Positions 1 to 5,960 of a stretch of 5,960 nt of DNA are shown piece after piece. A model generated the notes under the pieces. The model saw only the letters and a list, made by a program, of their open reading frames with translations. It searched no databases and was not told the DNA's origin. The stretch covers positions 1 to 5,960 of the forward strand of contig JAKAWO010000198.1 in the NCBI GenBank assembly GCA_021827255.1, read 5' to 3'. Position numbers and translations under genes: made by a program. Every line of letters starts with the position of its first letter. Position 1 is the first letter of the stretch. The stretch comes from Acidobacteriota bacterium. GTDB lineage: Bacteria > Acidobacteriota > Terriglobia > UBA7540.

Positions 1-5
1 CCGAT

Positions 6-1814
6 CTAAACTCCGGAATAAATGTCGCCTTCACCCCAGCGCCCGGCGGCCGGTTCGCCGCTGGTCGGCGCATATTGATAGTTGTCGGTAATCTGCGGTA
101 GCGCATTGGTGCGCGATACAGCGGAGCCGCCCGAGCCTTCCAGCCAATTGAACCCTGAGAAATTATACCCCAAGGCGTTGCTGCTGAGCTTGGAGGGGTC
201 AGCATAGTGATTCGGCAGCCACAGGCCACTGGCGCTGAACTCAACTTCGTTGGTCAGGGTCGGGTTGACCACGCTGACCACGTTCAGCGTGGCTGAAGAA
301 CCGCTGTCAATGCCGAGCGTTGGGCTGGGCTCGGGGATATTCGACGTCCACCCGCTGTTCTCGCCGGACCACAACCCGTATGGATAGAAGTGGTGCTCCT
401 GGTTGTGAGCCAGGCGAACAAAGGCGCGAGTATTTTGAGTCAGGTTGTAGTCAACGCGAATGGTCTCTTCGCTGCGATTCTCCGGGTAAATCGGCCGGCC
501 GGCAAAATTGTAGTTGCCCTGCGGGTCCACAAAGTTTGGCAGAGGGAAAGTATCCACAAGAACTTGCCCGTTCTTATGGATCATGCTCTGGGGAATGATG
601 TTTCCCGGCAGTGCGGGCTCTCCGCCCCAAGCCCCGGTTGTTGGATTTTTCAGGATGCACGGCTGGTTGAGATAGCGTCCGCCGGTCACCTGGTGGCTGG
701 AATTCGTGGTGCAGAACTTGGTGTTGAGGAGTTCGCTAAAATTGCCCTGGCGCTGCATCGCCGTGGGCACGACCGCAAGCTCCGTTCCTGGATCGGCTAG
801 CTGCCGCTGCCACTCGACTCCGGCGAAAAAGAACATCTTGTCGTTGTTCTTGTTGAAGTCGGTGCCCGGAATGCGCACTGGCCCGCCAATGTTGAAGCCG
901 GGATAATTGAATTTGCTGTTTGGCTTTGCCAGCCCGGCTGAGTTGTTCGACCAGTCGTTGGCGTTGAAAATAGAGTTTCGGACGTACCAATAGCCTTCAC
1001 CGTGGATCTTGCTTCCGCCCGATTTCGAGACCGCCTCAATGATCAAACCGCTCTGCCCCTGGCTCGCTTCGAAGCTCGACTGCTTGACTGAGAATTCCTG
1101 GATCATGTCCATGTTCGGCTCGATGATGAAGCCGCCGTTCGAGCCGGGGTCAATAATGTCGGCGTTGTCGAGCCGCAACATGTTCTGATCGTTGCGCAGA
1201 CCGTTGACGTTGAACGATCCCACGCCCTGATCGAAACTCGATCCGGTGGTCGGCGTAAAGCCGCCGGGCACTCCTGGGATTCCGGTGCCGCTTACCACGC
1301 CCGGAAGCAGCGTGAGCAGTTCCATGGCGTTGCGGCCGACCGTGGAAAGATTTTGAATCTCATTGGCGCCGATCGTGCGAGTCTCAGACCCCGAGGTTGT
1401 TGGAATCAAGTTCACCGCCGAGGCCTTGACCTGAACGGTTTGCACCGTCGTGCCCACTGTAAGCGTGGCGTCCGCAGCTTCGACGGCTCCAGGCGTGATC
1501 ACAATCCCCGTCCGCACGTAGGTCTTGAAGCCCTTGCTGCTCACCGACAACGTGTAAGTCCCCGCCAGAATGTAACTGATGTTGTAAAAGCCGCTCGCGT
1601 CGGTGGTGGTTCGGAGGGTGGTGCCACTGGCGACGTTCCGAAGCACGACGCTCGCGCCCGGAATCACCGCGCCCGACGGGTCGCGCACGGTTCCGGAGAG
1701 CCGTCCACTACTCGCGGCGTAGGTCATGGACGCGACGAAGACGCCGATCAAGCCCAGCAGCGCCAGCCGCGACCAGCTCTTCGACTGATGCACCACGTTG
1801 CCCCTGTTGGCCAT
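6..1814 (-). CDS. Oar-like TonB-dependent outer-membrane receptor, stops early (602 aa)
   Basis: Probable outer-membrane receptor or transporter with an N-terminal carboxypeptidase-regulatory-like domain; the substrate is not readable. The ATG at 1814 is chosen because AGGAGG lies 9 nt upstream; a TTG at 1841 would add nine residues but puts the ribosome site inside the gene. A signal peptide covers residues 1-33 (hydrophobic 17-30, cleavage likely after TYA). A beta-sandwich domain (about 37-120) begins GRLSGTVRDPSGAVIPGA. A TonB-box-like TVQVKA lies at 126-131. The plug (about 140-280) shows FNVNGLRNDQN, IQEFSVKQSSFEAS, VSKSGG and HGEGYWYVRN. Barrel-type sequence follows, with NIGGPVRIPG and KMFFFAGVEWQRQ. 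Two cysteines (368, 386) in a probable surface loop could pair. Oar-type receptors usually exceed 1,000 residues, so the TAG at 6-8 removes most of the barrel: pseudogene, frameshift or sequence error. The family call is firm; functionality is doubtful. Confidence 0.85.
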   Translation of the reverse strand: MANRGNVVHQSKSWSRLALLGLIGVFVASMTYAASSGRLSGTVRDPSGAVIPGASVVLRNVASGTTLRTTTDASGFYNISYILAGTYTLSVSSKGFKTYVRTGIVITPGAVEAADATLTVGTTVQTVQVKASAVNLIPTTSGSETRTIGANEIQNLSTVGRNAMELLTLLPGVVSGTGIPGVPGGFTPTTGSSFDQGVGSFNVNGLRNDQNMLRLDNADIIDPGSNGGFIIEPNMDMIQEFSVKQSSFEASQGQSGLIIEAVSKSGGSKIHGEGYWYVRNSIFNANDWSNNSAGLAKPNSKFNYPGFNIGGPVRIPGTDFNKNNDKMFFFAGVEWQRQLADPGTELAVVPTAMQRQGNFSELLNTKFCTTNSSHQVTGGRYLNQPCILKNPTTGAWGGEPALPGNIIPQSMIHKNGQVLVDTFPLPNFVDPQGNYNFAGRPIYPENRSEETIRVDYNLTQNTRAFVRLAHNQEHHFYPYGLWSGENSGWTSNIPEPSPTLGIDSGSSATLNVVSVVNPTLTNEVEFSASGLWLPNHYADPSKLSSNALGYNFSGFNWLEGSGGSAVSRTNALPQITDNYQYAPTSGEPAAGRWGEGDIYSGV

Positions 1815-1823
1815 AACAACTCG

Positions 1824-1829
1824 CCTCCT
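1824..1829 (-). promoter_or_regulatory. Strong ribosome binding site of the receptor gene
   Basis: A perfect AGGAGG is read on the minus strand, 9 nt ahead of the ATG at 1812-1814. It decides the start against the TTG at 1841, which lies upstream of this motif. Confidence 0.8.
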
Positions 1830-1923
1830 CCACCTAATCAATGCGCTTCATCGGAGTAATCAGACGACCTGAAACCACGACGCAAGACAATCAGAAGTAG
1901 TGGGTTAAACACCCGACGGTGCC

Positions 1924-1952
1924 ATAAAACCACAACGAAAATAGCTTGTCAA
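1924..1952 (-). promoter_or_regulatory. Sigma70-type promoter P1 for the receptor gene
   Basis: On the minus strand a perfect -35 TTGACA (1947-1952) is followed by a 17-bp spacer and TTTTAT (1924-1929, 4 of 6 matches to TATAAT). The spacer ends in TGG, which gives the extended -10 TGn. Transcription would begin near 1917 and leave a leader of about 100 nt before the ATG at 1814. This is pattern matching only, but spacing and position are ideal. Confidence 0.6.
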
Positions 1953-1970
1953 GTGGAAAACGCTACCATG

Positions 1971-1999
1971 AATGTAAAATTTCTTGTAACCTGTTTCAA
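1971..1999 (-). promoter_or_regulatory. Second, upstream promoter candidate P2
   Basis: TTGAAA (1994-1999, 5 of 6 matches to the -35 consensus), a 17-bp spacer and TACATT (1971-1976, 4 of 6 matches to the -10 consensus) are read on the minus strand, 47 bp upstream of P1. It may be an alternative start for the receptor gene. It is weaker than P1 and could be chance in AT-rich DNA. Confidence 0.35.
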
Positions 2000-2012
2000 C
2001 TAGATCAGCCCA

Positions 2013-2027
2013 TTCCATAATCTGGAA
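2013..2027. repeat. Short perfect inverted repeat, possible operator
   Basis: TTCCA and TGGAA arms flank a 5-nt centre (TAATC on the plus strand). The centre lies about 100 bp upstream of the predicted P1 start. It is a possible binding site for a dimeric regulator, but with 5-bp arms chance is a serious alternative. Confidence 0.25.
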
Positions 2028-2087
2028 CATACTCCAAATTACAACGCTGGCCGTCTCCAGTTTGTAAGGCAGCCAGGAGGCGCTTCT

Positions 2088-2100
2088 GGCCGCACCGGCC
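2088..2100 (-). other. GC-rich mini-hairpin downstream of the glycosyltransferase gene
   Basis: GGCCG and CGGCC arms enclose a 3-nt loop in the minus-strand transcript, 34 nt after the glycosyltransferase stop codon. There is no downstream T-run, so this is not a canonical intrinsic terminator. It could stabilise a 3' end or simply reflect GC-rich sequence. Confidence 0.25.
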
Positions 2101-2133
2101 CGCAACTTGGGGCTGGCCTTCCCGAGAGAGTCT

Positions 2134-2844
2134 CTATTTCGAGCTTCCCGCCTCACGGACGGGGACGTAGAAGCGCGCCAGGCAGCGGGCCGGAACCCCG
2201 AGGCAAAATAGTGTTTCTATCCAAATCCAACTGGCCAACGTCACGCACAAGCCTTGCGCGCACCAACGCCGGTCGGAAACTCGCAGTCTCGGCTCAAGCG
2301 AAACGGTTTTCCCTGCCCGCTCCAACCTGCGAACAAATTCGTAGTCCTCCATAATCGGGATCGCCTTAAAGCCGCCCAACCGATTAAACATATCCCGGCG
2401 GACGAAGATACCCGAGTCGCCGTAGTAAACGCCCCACAGCCGGCGCAGGCTATAAATAAGCGAAAAAAGGCGATTGAGGCGCGACCGGCCCTCAAAAACA
2501 ACCTGGAAATTGCCGCCGACAATCCCCAGATCTCGGAGCGCCCATTCGAGGTTCGCCATCGCATCGGACGGGATTTCGAGGTCGGCGTGGAGGAAAAGCA
2601 GGATATCCCCTCGGGCGGCTTCAGCAGCGTAATTCATCTGCAAAGCACGGCCCCGCGGGGCCAAAATAAGCCGCAAGGGGCGCGGGAACGACGCGACGAA
2701 GCGCTCGACGATTTGGGCGGAGCCGTCGGTGCTTTCCCCATCCGCCACCAAGACTTCAAAATCGCCCCGGATTCCCGCCAGTCGGGCAAGGGTTGCGCCG
2801 AGGCAGGACGCCTCATTGTACGTGGGGATGATAACGCTAATCAT
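2134..2844 (-). CDS. Family 2 glycosyltransferase, TIGR04283 type
   Basis: Predicted GT-A fold, family 2 sugar transferase of 236 residues, a normal length for the TIGR04283 group. It opens with the family's usual SVIIPTYNEA (3-12). A nucleotide-sugar site VADGESTDGS (33-42) follows, then GRALQMNYAAEAARGD (65-80), the DxD-like FLHADLEIP (84-92), YGDSGIFVRR (141-150), MED (165-167, probable general base) and RRW (192-194). A C-terminal hydrophobic stretch (about 201-216) may sit on the membrane; no full transmembrane protein is indicated. The ATG gives the family N-terminus, but no clear Shine-Dalgarno precedes it, so translation may be coupled to accA 45 bp upstream. A bulged stem (2851-2856 with 2870-2876) could form in that gap. 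Databases name this group for arsenosugar biosynthesis, from association with radical-SAM and other transferase genes. None of those partners is here, so donor and acceptor are unknown. Confidence 0.85.
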   Translation of the reverse strand: MISVIIPTYNEASCLGATLARLAGIRGDFEVLVADGESTDGSAQIVERFVASFPRPLRLILAPRGRALQMNYAAEAARGDILLFLHADLEIPSDAMANLEWALRDLGIVGGNFQVVFEGRSRLNRLFSLIYSLRRLWGVYYGDSGIFVRRDMFNRLGGFKAIPIMEDYEFVRRLERAGKTVSLEPRLRVSDRRWCAQGLCVTLASWIWIETLFCLGVPARCLARFYVPVREAGSSK

Positions 2845-2889
2845 GGCGGCGGTTGGAAGCCTGCAAAAGCCAAACCAATCTCCGGCCGA

Positions 2890-3849
2890 TCAGCTTTCAG
2901 TGACAAGGGTCGCCAACCGGCGGAGTTTTTCGTGCCGCCGCTCGAGCAGCTCAGCGGCCGGAAGCGCTTCCAGAGCTCGCAACGACTCCCGGATCGCCGA
3001 CCGTAGCAAGGCGCCGGCGCGTTCCGGGTCCGTGTGGGCGCCGCCGTAAGGCTCAGGGACAATTTCATCCACAATGCCGAACTGCCGAAGGTCCGGGGCC
3101 GTCAGTTTCAAAATGCGTGCCGCCTCCTGCTTGTGATTCCAGTCTCGCCACAGGATGGAGGAGCAGCTTTCCGGCGAAATGACGGAATAGATCGCGTTCT
3201 CCAGCATCAGCACCTTATCCCCCACGGCGATCGCCAGAGCGCCGCCGCTGCCTCCCTCGCCGTGAATCACCACCAGAATCGGCACGCTAAGTTTTGGGAT
3301 CTCCTTGAGGTTGTGCGCAATGGCCTCCGCTTGGCCACGCTCTTCAGCGCCAATGCCCGGATAAGCTCCCGGCGTATCCACCAGGGTGATAATGGGCAAA
3401 TTAAACTTGGCCCCCAGCCGCATCACTCGCAGCGCTTTGCGGTAGCCTTCGGGATTGGGCATGCCGAAGTTCCGCAGGAGCTTCTGCTTGGTGTCGCGCC
3501 CCTTTTGATGGCCCACGACCACGACCGGGCGGTCCTCAAAACGGGCCAAACCGGAAACGATAGCCGGATCGTCGGCGAAGCGGCGGTCGCCATGCACTTC
3601 CGTAAATTCCGTGAATAGCATTCGGATGTAATCGAGGGTGTAGGGGCGCTGCGGATGGCGGGCCAGAAGCACCCGTTCCCAGGCGTCCTGATGGGAGGGA
3701 GGAACATCCTGCTGCAGGCTCACCACTTGCTCGCGGAGGCGTTCGATTTCCTCTAGCGCCGCCTCGGAATGGGGCGACGTGTTTTCAAGCTCCGCGATCT
3801 GCTTCTGGAGCTCCTCGACCATGGCGAGTTGTGGGTTGCGCGGTGACAT
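2890..3849 (-). CDS. accA: Acetyl-CoA carboxylase carboxyltransferase subunit alpha
   Basis: AccA pairs with AccD in the cytoplasm to move the carboxyl group from carboxybiotin on AccB to acetyl-CoA, giving malonyl-CoA for fatty acid synthesis. The 319 residues equal the length of the E. coli protein. A helical, probably coiled-coil N-terminus (8-48) leads to the crotonase-fold core: LLARHPQRPYTLDYI (61-75), VHGDRRFADDPAIV (85-98), GHQKGRDTKQKLLRNFGMP (113-131), VDTPGAYPGIGAEERGQAEA (157-176), the oxyanion-type glycine loop GEGGSGGALA (197-206) and ISPESCSSILWRD (224-236), ending in an amphipathic C-terminal helix. The ATG at 3849 is chosen because it gives the normal family length and has a purine-rich GGGAAGGGA about 10 nt upstream. 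A more distant upstream start would run into dnaE and add unrelated arginine-rich sequence. It follows dnaE by 49 bp on the same strand, so co-transcription is likely. Confidence 0.97.
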   Translation of the reverse strand: MSPRNPQLAMVEELQKQIAELENTSPHSEAALEEIERLREQVVSLQQDVPPSHQDAWERVLLARHPQRPYTLDYIRMLFTEFTEVHGDRRFADDPAIVSGLARFEDRPVVVVGHQKGRDTKQKLLRNFGMPNPEGYRKALRVMRLGAKFNLPIITLVDTPGAYPGIGAEERGQAEAIAHNLKEIPKLSVPILVVIHGEGGSGGALAIAVGDKVLMLENAIYSVISPESCSSILWRDWNHKQEAARILKLTAPDLRQFGIVDEIVPEPYGGAHTDPERAGALLRSAIRESLRALEALPAAELLERRHEKLRRLATLVTES

Positions 3850-3880
3850 AGAGCTCAGTTCCCTTCCCCCCAACAAAGGC

Positions 3881-3894
3881 AGGCGCGTTCGCCT
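3881..3894 (-). other. Stem-loop in the dnaE-accA gap
   Basis: Perfect 5-bp arms AGGCG and CGCCT enclose a 4-nt loop in the minus-strand RNA, four bases after the dnaE stop codon. No T-run follows, so it is not a standard terminator. It could affect mRNA processing or ribosome access to accA. It may also be incidental. Confidence 0.35.
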
Positions 3895-3898
3895 AAAT

Positions 3899-5960
3899 TC
3901 ATTTCCGCCCGCCCGGCTCCACCGCCGCTTTCGATGGCGCTTGGCATCCGACGAGTGCCGCCGCCCGCGACTGAAATTCCTCCCCGTCGCTGACCCCCAG
4001 CCTCGCCTTTGGCTGTAGAAGAGCTCGGAAGTTTCCCGGCCGCTCCAGCTCAAACACCACTGGATGTTCTCCCGGGAAGGCCTGGATCAGCGCCTCGATA
4101 CGCTCGGCCACGCCCTCTTCCGCTTCGTCCAGATTCACATGAAGGCGCACCACGCTTCGCCCTCCGTTCACAGCGCGCTCCAGGGGCTTCGCCTCGCTGA
4201 CCACCACTTTGGGCCTGGAATTCTCCTCCAAGCGAATTCGGCCCTTGACGAGCAAAGCGACGTCTGGCTTGAGAACCTCTTTCAACTGCTGGTAGGCCTG
4301 GGGAAAAACCAGCAGCTCGACGGCGCCCCGCCAATCCTCCAACCACGCGGCCGCCCAGAGGTCGCCTTTACGGCTGGGGCGGACGCGCAATCCCGTCAGG
4401 ATCCCGCCCAGGGCCACCGGCGTGTCATGCGGCAAGTCGTCGAGCGCAGCGCTGTCGTGCCGGGTGAGCGCCGACAACTGGGCGCGATATTTCTCCAGCG
4501 GATGGCCACTCACATAGACGCCTAAAACTTCCTTCTCCCCCGCCAGCCGATCCGCCTCGGAAATCTCCGGCGCCTCCGGCAGGTCGAGCCGCGAGGCGGT
4601 CACCGGCTCGGCCCCGCCCATAAACAAGCCGTGCTGGCCGCTCTGGGCTTCGCGTTGTCGCCGGGCGCCGAGTTCCATCGCTCGGTCGAGCGCCGCCAGC
4701 ATCTGGGCGCGGCGCGCTCCCAGCGAATCGAGCGCCCCCGCTTTGATCAGGCTTTCCATCACCCGCTTATTGATGAGCCGCAGATCCACGTGCTCGCAGA
4801 ACTGGAAGAAATTATCAAATCGCCCCAGCTCCTTTCGCGCCTCCAGCGCCGAGCGAATGGCGGCCTCGCCCACATTCTTAATGGCCATGAGCCCGAACCG
4901 GATCCGGCTCCCGTCGGGGGTGAAAGTCATGCCGCTCGAGTTGACGTCGGGTGGCAGAATGCCGATGCCCATCTCCCGGCATTCGTTCAGATAGAACGTC
5001 AGCTTCTCGGTATTGCCAATTTCTGAGGTGAGCAGCGCCGCCATAAATTCGACCGGATAATGCGCTTTCAAGAAAGCGGTCTGGTAAGCGATGAGCGCGT
5101 AAGCGGCGGAATGAGATTTGTTGAAGCCGTAGCCGGCGAACTGCTCCATCAGCTCAAAGAGCTTTTCCGCTTTTTTCGGAGGCACCTTATTCTTCTTGGC
5201 GCCCGTCAGGAACTTCTCGCGCATGGCGACCATTTCCTCGTGATTCTTCTTGCCCATGGCGCGGCGCAGCACGTCCGCCTCACCCAGGCTGAAGCCGGCG
5301 ACGGCGGCGGCGATCTGCATCACTTGTTCCTGATAGACGATGACGCCGTAAGTTTCCTCTAAAATCTCCTTCAGTTGCGGAAGCTCGTAACTCACCTGCT
5401 TCCGGCCCGTCTTGCGGGCGATAAAATCGTCAATCATGCCGCCCTGAATAGGTCCGGGGCGGTACAGGGCGTTGAGCGCCGTCAGATCCGCCAAGCGGCT
5501 GGGCCGGGCGCGGCGCAGGATGTCGGTCATGCCGCGACTTTCAAACTGGAAGATGCCTGCCGTCAAACCCTTGCCTAGGAGCTCGTAGGTTGCCGGATCG
5601 TCACGTGAAATCGAGTCGAGGTCGAGTTGCTCAGCGCGCGCGGATTCAATCAAGCGCAGCGCGTCGTCCAGAACCGTCAGGGTGGTCAGGCCCAAAAAGT
5701 CCATCTTGAGCAACCCGATCTTCTCCAGGTCGTCCATGGCATATTGGGTGGTGATTTCATCCTTGTTGCTCTTGAACAAAGGAACGATTTCCTGTAGAGG
5801 TTGGGGCGAGATCACAACCCCTGCGGCGTGCGTGGAGGCGTGGCGGGCCAGGCCTTCCAATTGCTCCGCCACCTGGAGCAGGTCCGCGACGCGCGCATCC
5901 CGCTGTTGGAGCTGCCGAAGTTCCGCCGTCTGCTGCAGCGCCTCTTGGAGCGTGATATTC
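3899..5960 (-). CDS. dnaE: DNA polymerase III subunit alpha, C-terminal part (686 aa)
   Basis: Catalytic subunit of the replicative polymerase. The frame is open to the window edge, so the start, the PHP domain and the first two palm aspartates (PDxDxD motif) lie beyond 5960; the full protein would be about 1,150 residues. In fragment numbering, RHASTHAAGVV (39-49) and KMDFLGL (85-91) belong to the palm, with D87 the third catalytic aspartate by alignment to E. coli D555. RPGPIQGGMIDDF (167-179) and GYGFNKSHSAAYA (276-288) mark the fingers. A helix-hairpin-helix segment has GLMAIKNVGEAAI (356-368). QHGLF (442-446, bases 4622-4636) matches the internal beta-clamp-binding motif. An OB fold follows (about 515-595), then a C-terminal domain probably contacting tau. 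An in-frame GTG at 5872 is internal valine, not a start. The gene ends TGA, with a second in-frame TAG one codon later. No lesion is seen. Confidence 0.97.
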   Translation of the reverse strand, partial: NITLQEALQQTAELRQLQQRDARVADLLQVAEQLEGLARHASTHAAGVVISPQPLQEIVPLFKSNKDEITTQYAMDDLEKIGLLKMDFLGLTTLTVLDDALRLIESARAEQLDLDSISRDDPATYELLGKGLTAGIFQFESRGMTDILRRARPSRLADLTALNALYRPGPIQGGMIDDFIARKTGRKQVSYELPQLKEILEETYGVIVYQEQVMQIAAAVAGFSLGEADVLRRAMGKKNHEEMVAMREKFLTGAKKNKVPPKKAEKLFELMEQFAGYGFNKSHSAAYALIAYQTAFLKAHYPVEFMAALLTSEIGNTEKLTFYLNECREMGIGILPPDVNSSGMTFTPDGSRIRFGLMAIKNVGEAAIRSALEARKELGRFDNFFQFCEHVDLRLINKRVMESLIKAGALDSLGARRAQMLAALDRAMELGARRQREAQSGQHGLFMGGAEPVTASRLDLPEAPEISEADRLAGEKEVLGVYVSGHPLEKYRAQLSALTRHDSAALDDLPHDTPVALGGILTGLRVRPSRKGDLWAAAWLEDWRGAVELLVFPQAYQQLKEVLKPDVALLVKGRIRLEENSRPKVVVSEAKPLERAVNGGRSVVRLHVNLDEAEEGVAERIEALIQAFPGEHPVVFELERPGNFRALLQPKARLGVSDGEEFQSRAAALVGCQAPSKAAVEPGGRK
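4622..4636 (-). other. Internal beta-clamp-binding motif in DnaE (QHGLF)
   Basis: A QxxLF-type pentapeptide sits between the helix-hairpin-helix segment and the OB fold, the same place as QADMF in E. coli DnaE. It tethers the polymerase to the sliding clamp for processive synthesis. Identity rests on motif and position. Confidence 0.7.

Larger units (their letters stand above)
1815..2133. other. Intergenic region between glycosyltransferase and receptor genes
   Basis: These 319 bases hold no convincing gene. The stretch at about 1910-2045 is visibly AT-richer than its neighbours and carries two promoter candidates and a short inverted repeat. The part nearest the glycosyltransferase (2050-2133) is GC-rich and can form small hairpins, but none is followed by a T-run. 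A minus-strand reading frame crossing it (1905-2156, GTG start) has no ribosome site, has both promoter candidates inside it, and looks like chance. Confidence 0.7.

Noticed and set aside
1353..1859. Plus-strand open frame of 168 codons opposite the receptor N-terminus
   Set aside because: It lies antisense to the signal peptide and regulatory domain. The histidine- and arginine-rich translation is typical of a complementary-strand artefact.
2088..2100. Intrinsic terminator for the dnaE-accA-glycosyltransferase unit
   Set aside because: The hairpin has only 5 bp and no T-run after it. It is recorded only as a mini-hairpin.
1905..2156. Possible 83-residue minus-strand gene overlapping the glycosyltransferase end
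   Set aside because: It has a GTG start without a ribosome site, overlaps the preceding gene, contains the promoter candidates, and its translation shows no domain-like pattern.
2254..3006. Long plus-strand open frame (250 codons) opposite the glycosyltransferase and accA
   Set aside because: It is antisense to two well-recognised genes in GC-rich DNA. Its translation is low-complexity and unlike any family, as expected for a shadow frame.
3144..3180. SPESCSSILW in AccA where E. coli has SPEGCASILW
   Set aside because: This position varies among AccA proteins of different phyla, and the glycine loops and surrounding motifs are intact, so it does not suggest lost activity.
3850..4053. N-terminal extension of accA by 68 residues
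   Set aside because: It would overlap the dnaE end by about 155 bp and encode arginine-rich sequence foreign to AccA. The ATG at 3849 gives the normal 319-residue length.
1..5960. Mobile element, CRISPR array, toxin-antitoxin, defence cassette or RNA gene
   Set aside because: I saw no transposase or integrase motifs, no regularly spaced repeats and no tRNA-like cloverleaf. The only non-coding stretch over 300 bases is accounted for by promoter sequence.

Overview
The window carries four genes, all on the minus strand, with base composition, codon use and domain types that fit a GC-rich (roughly 58-60% by eye) Gram-negative bacterium. The Oar-like outer-membrane receptor, with a carboxypeptidase-regulatory-like domain fused to a TonB-receptor plug, is a family greatly expanded in Acidobacteriota. 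Together with the style of the DnaE and AccA proteins this makes an acidobacterial (Terriglobia-like) chromosome the best guess. That assignment is inference, not a measured placement.

In transcription order (high to low coordinates) the window opens inside dnaE, the replicative DNA polymerase III alpha subunit. Its last 686 residues are present and its N-terminal half lies beyond base 5960. After a 49-bp gap holding a small perfect stem-loop comes accA, the alpha subunit of acetyl-CoA carboxylase carboxyltransferase, complete at 319 residues. After a further 45 bp comes a 236-residue family 2 glycosyltransferase of the TIGR04283 type. The short same-strand gaps suggest dnaE-accA-glycosyltransferase is one transcription unit. 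It would couple housekeeping replication and fatty-acid synthesis genes to a sugar transferase whose substrate cannot be read from sequence.

Bases 1815-2133 form a non-coding region. Its middle is clearly AT-richer than its surroundings and holds two tandem sigma70-type promoter candidates facing the receptor gene, both with 17-bp spacers. The better one has a perfect TTGACA and an extended -10. There is also a short inverted repeat further upstream. The receptor gene that follows has a strong Shine-Dalgarno sequence, signal peptide, regulatory-like domain and plug, but stops after 602 residues at bases 6-8. That is well short of the 1,000-plus residues usual for the family, so it is truncated, frameshifted, or carries a sequence error at the extreme edge of the window.

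I see no mobile element, CRISPR array, tRNA, rRNA or defence system, and no convincing undescribed system. The points most worth a second look are the early stop in the receptor gene, its promoter region, and the isolated glycosyltransferase behind accA.
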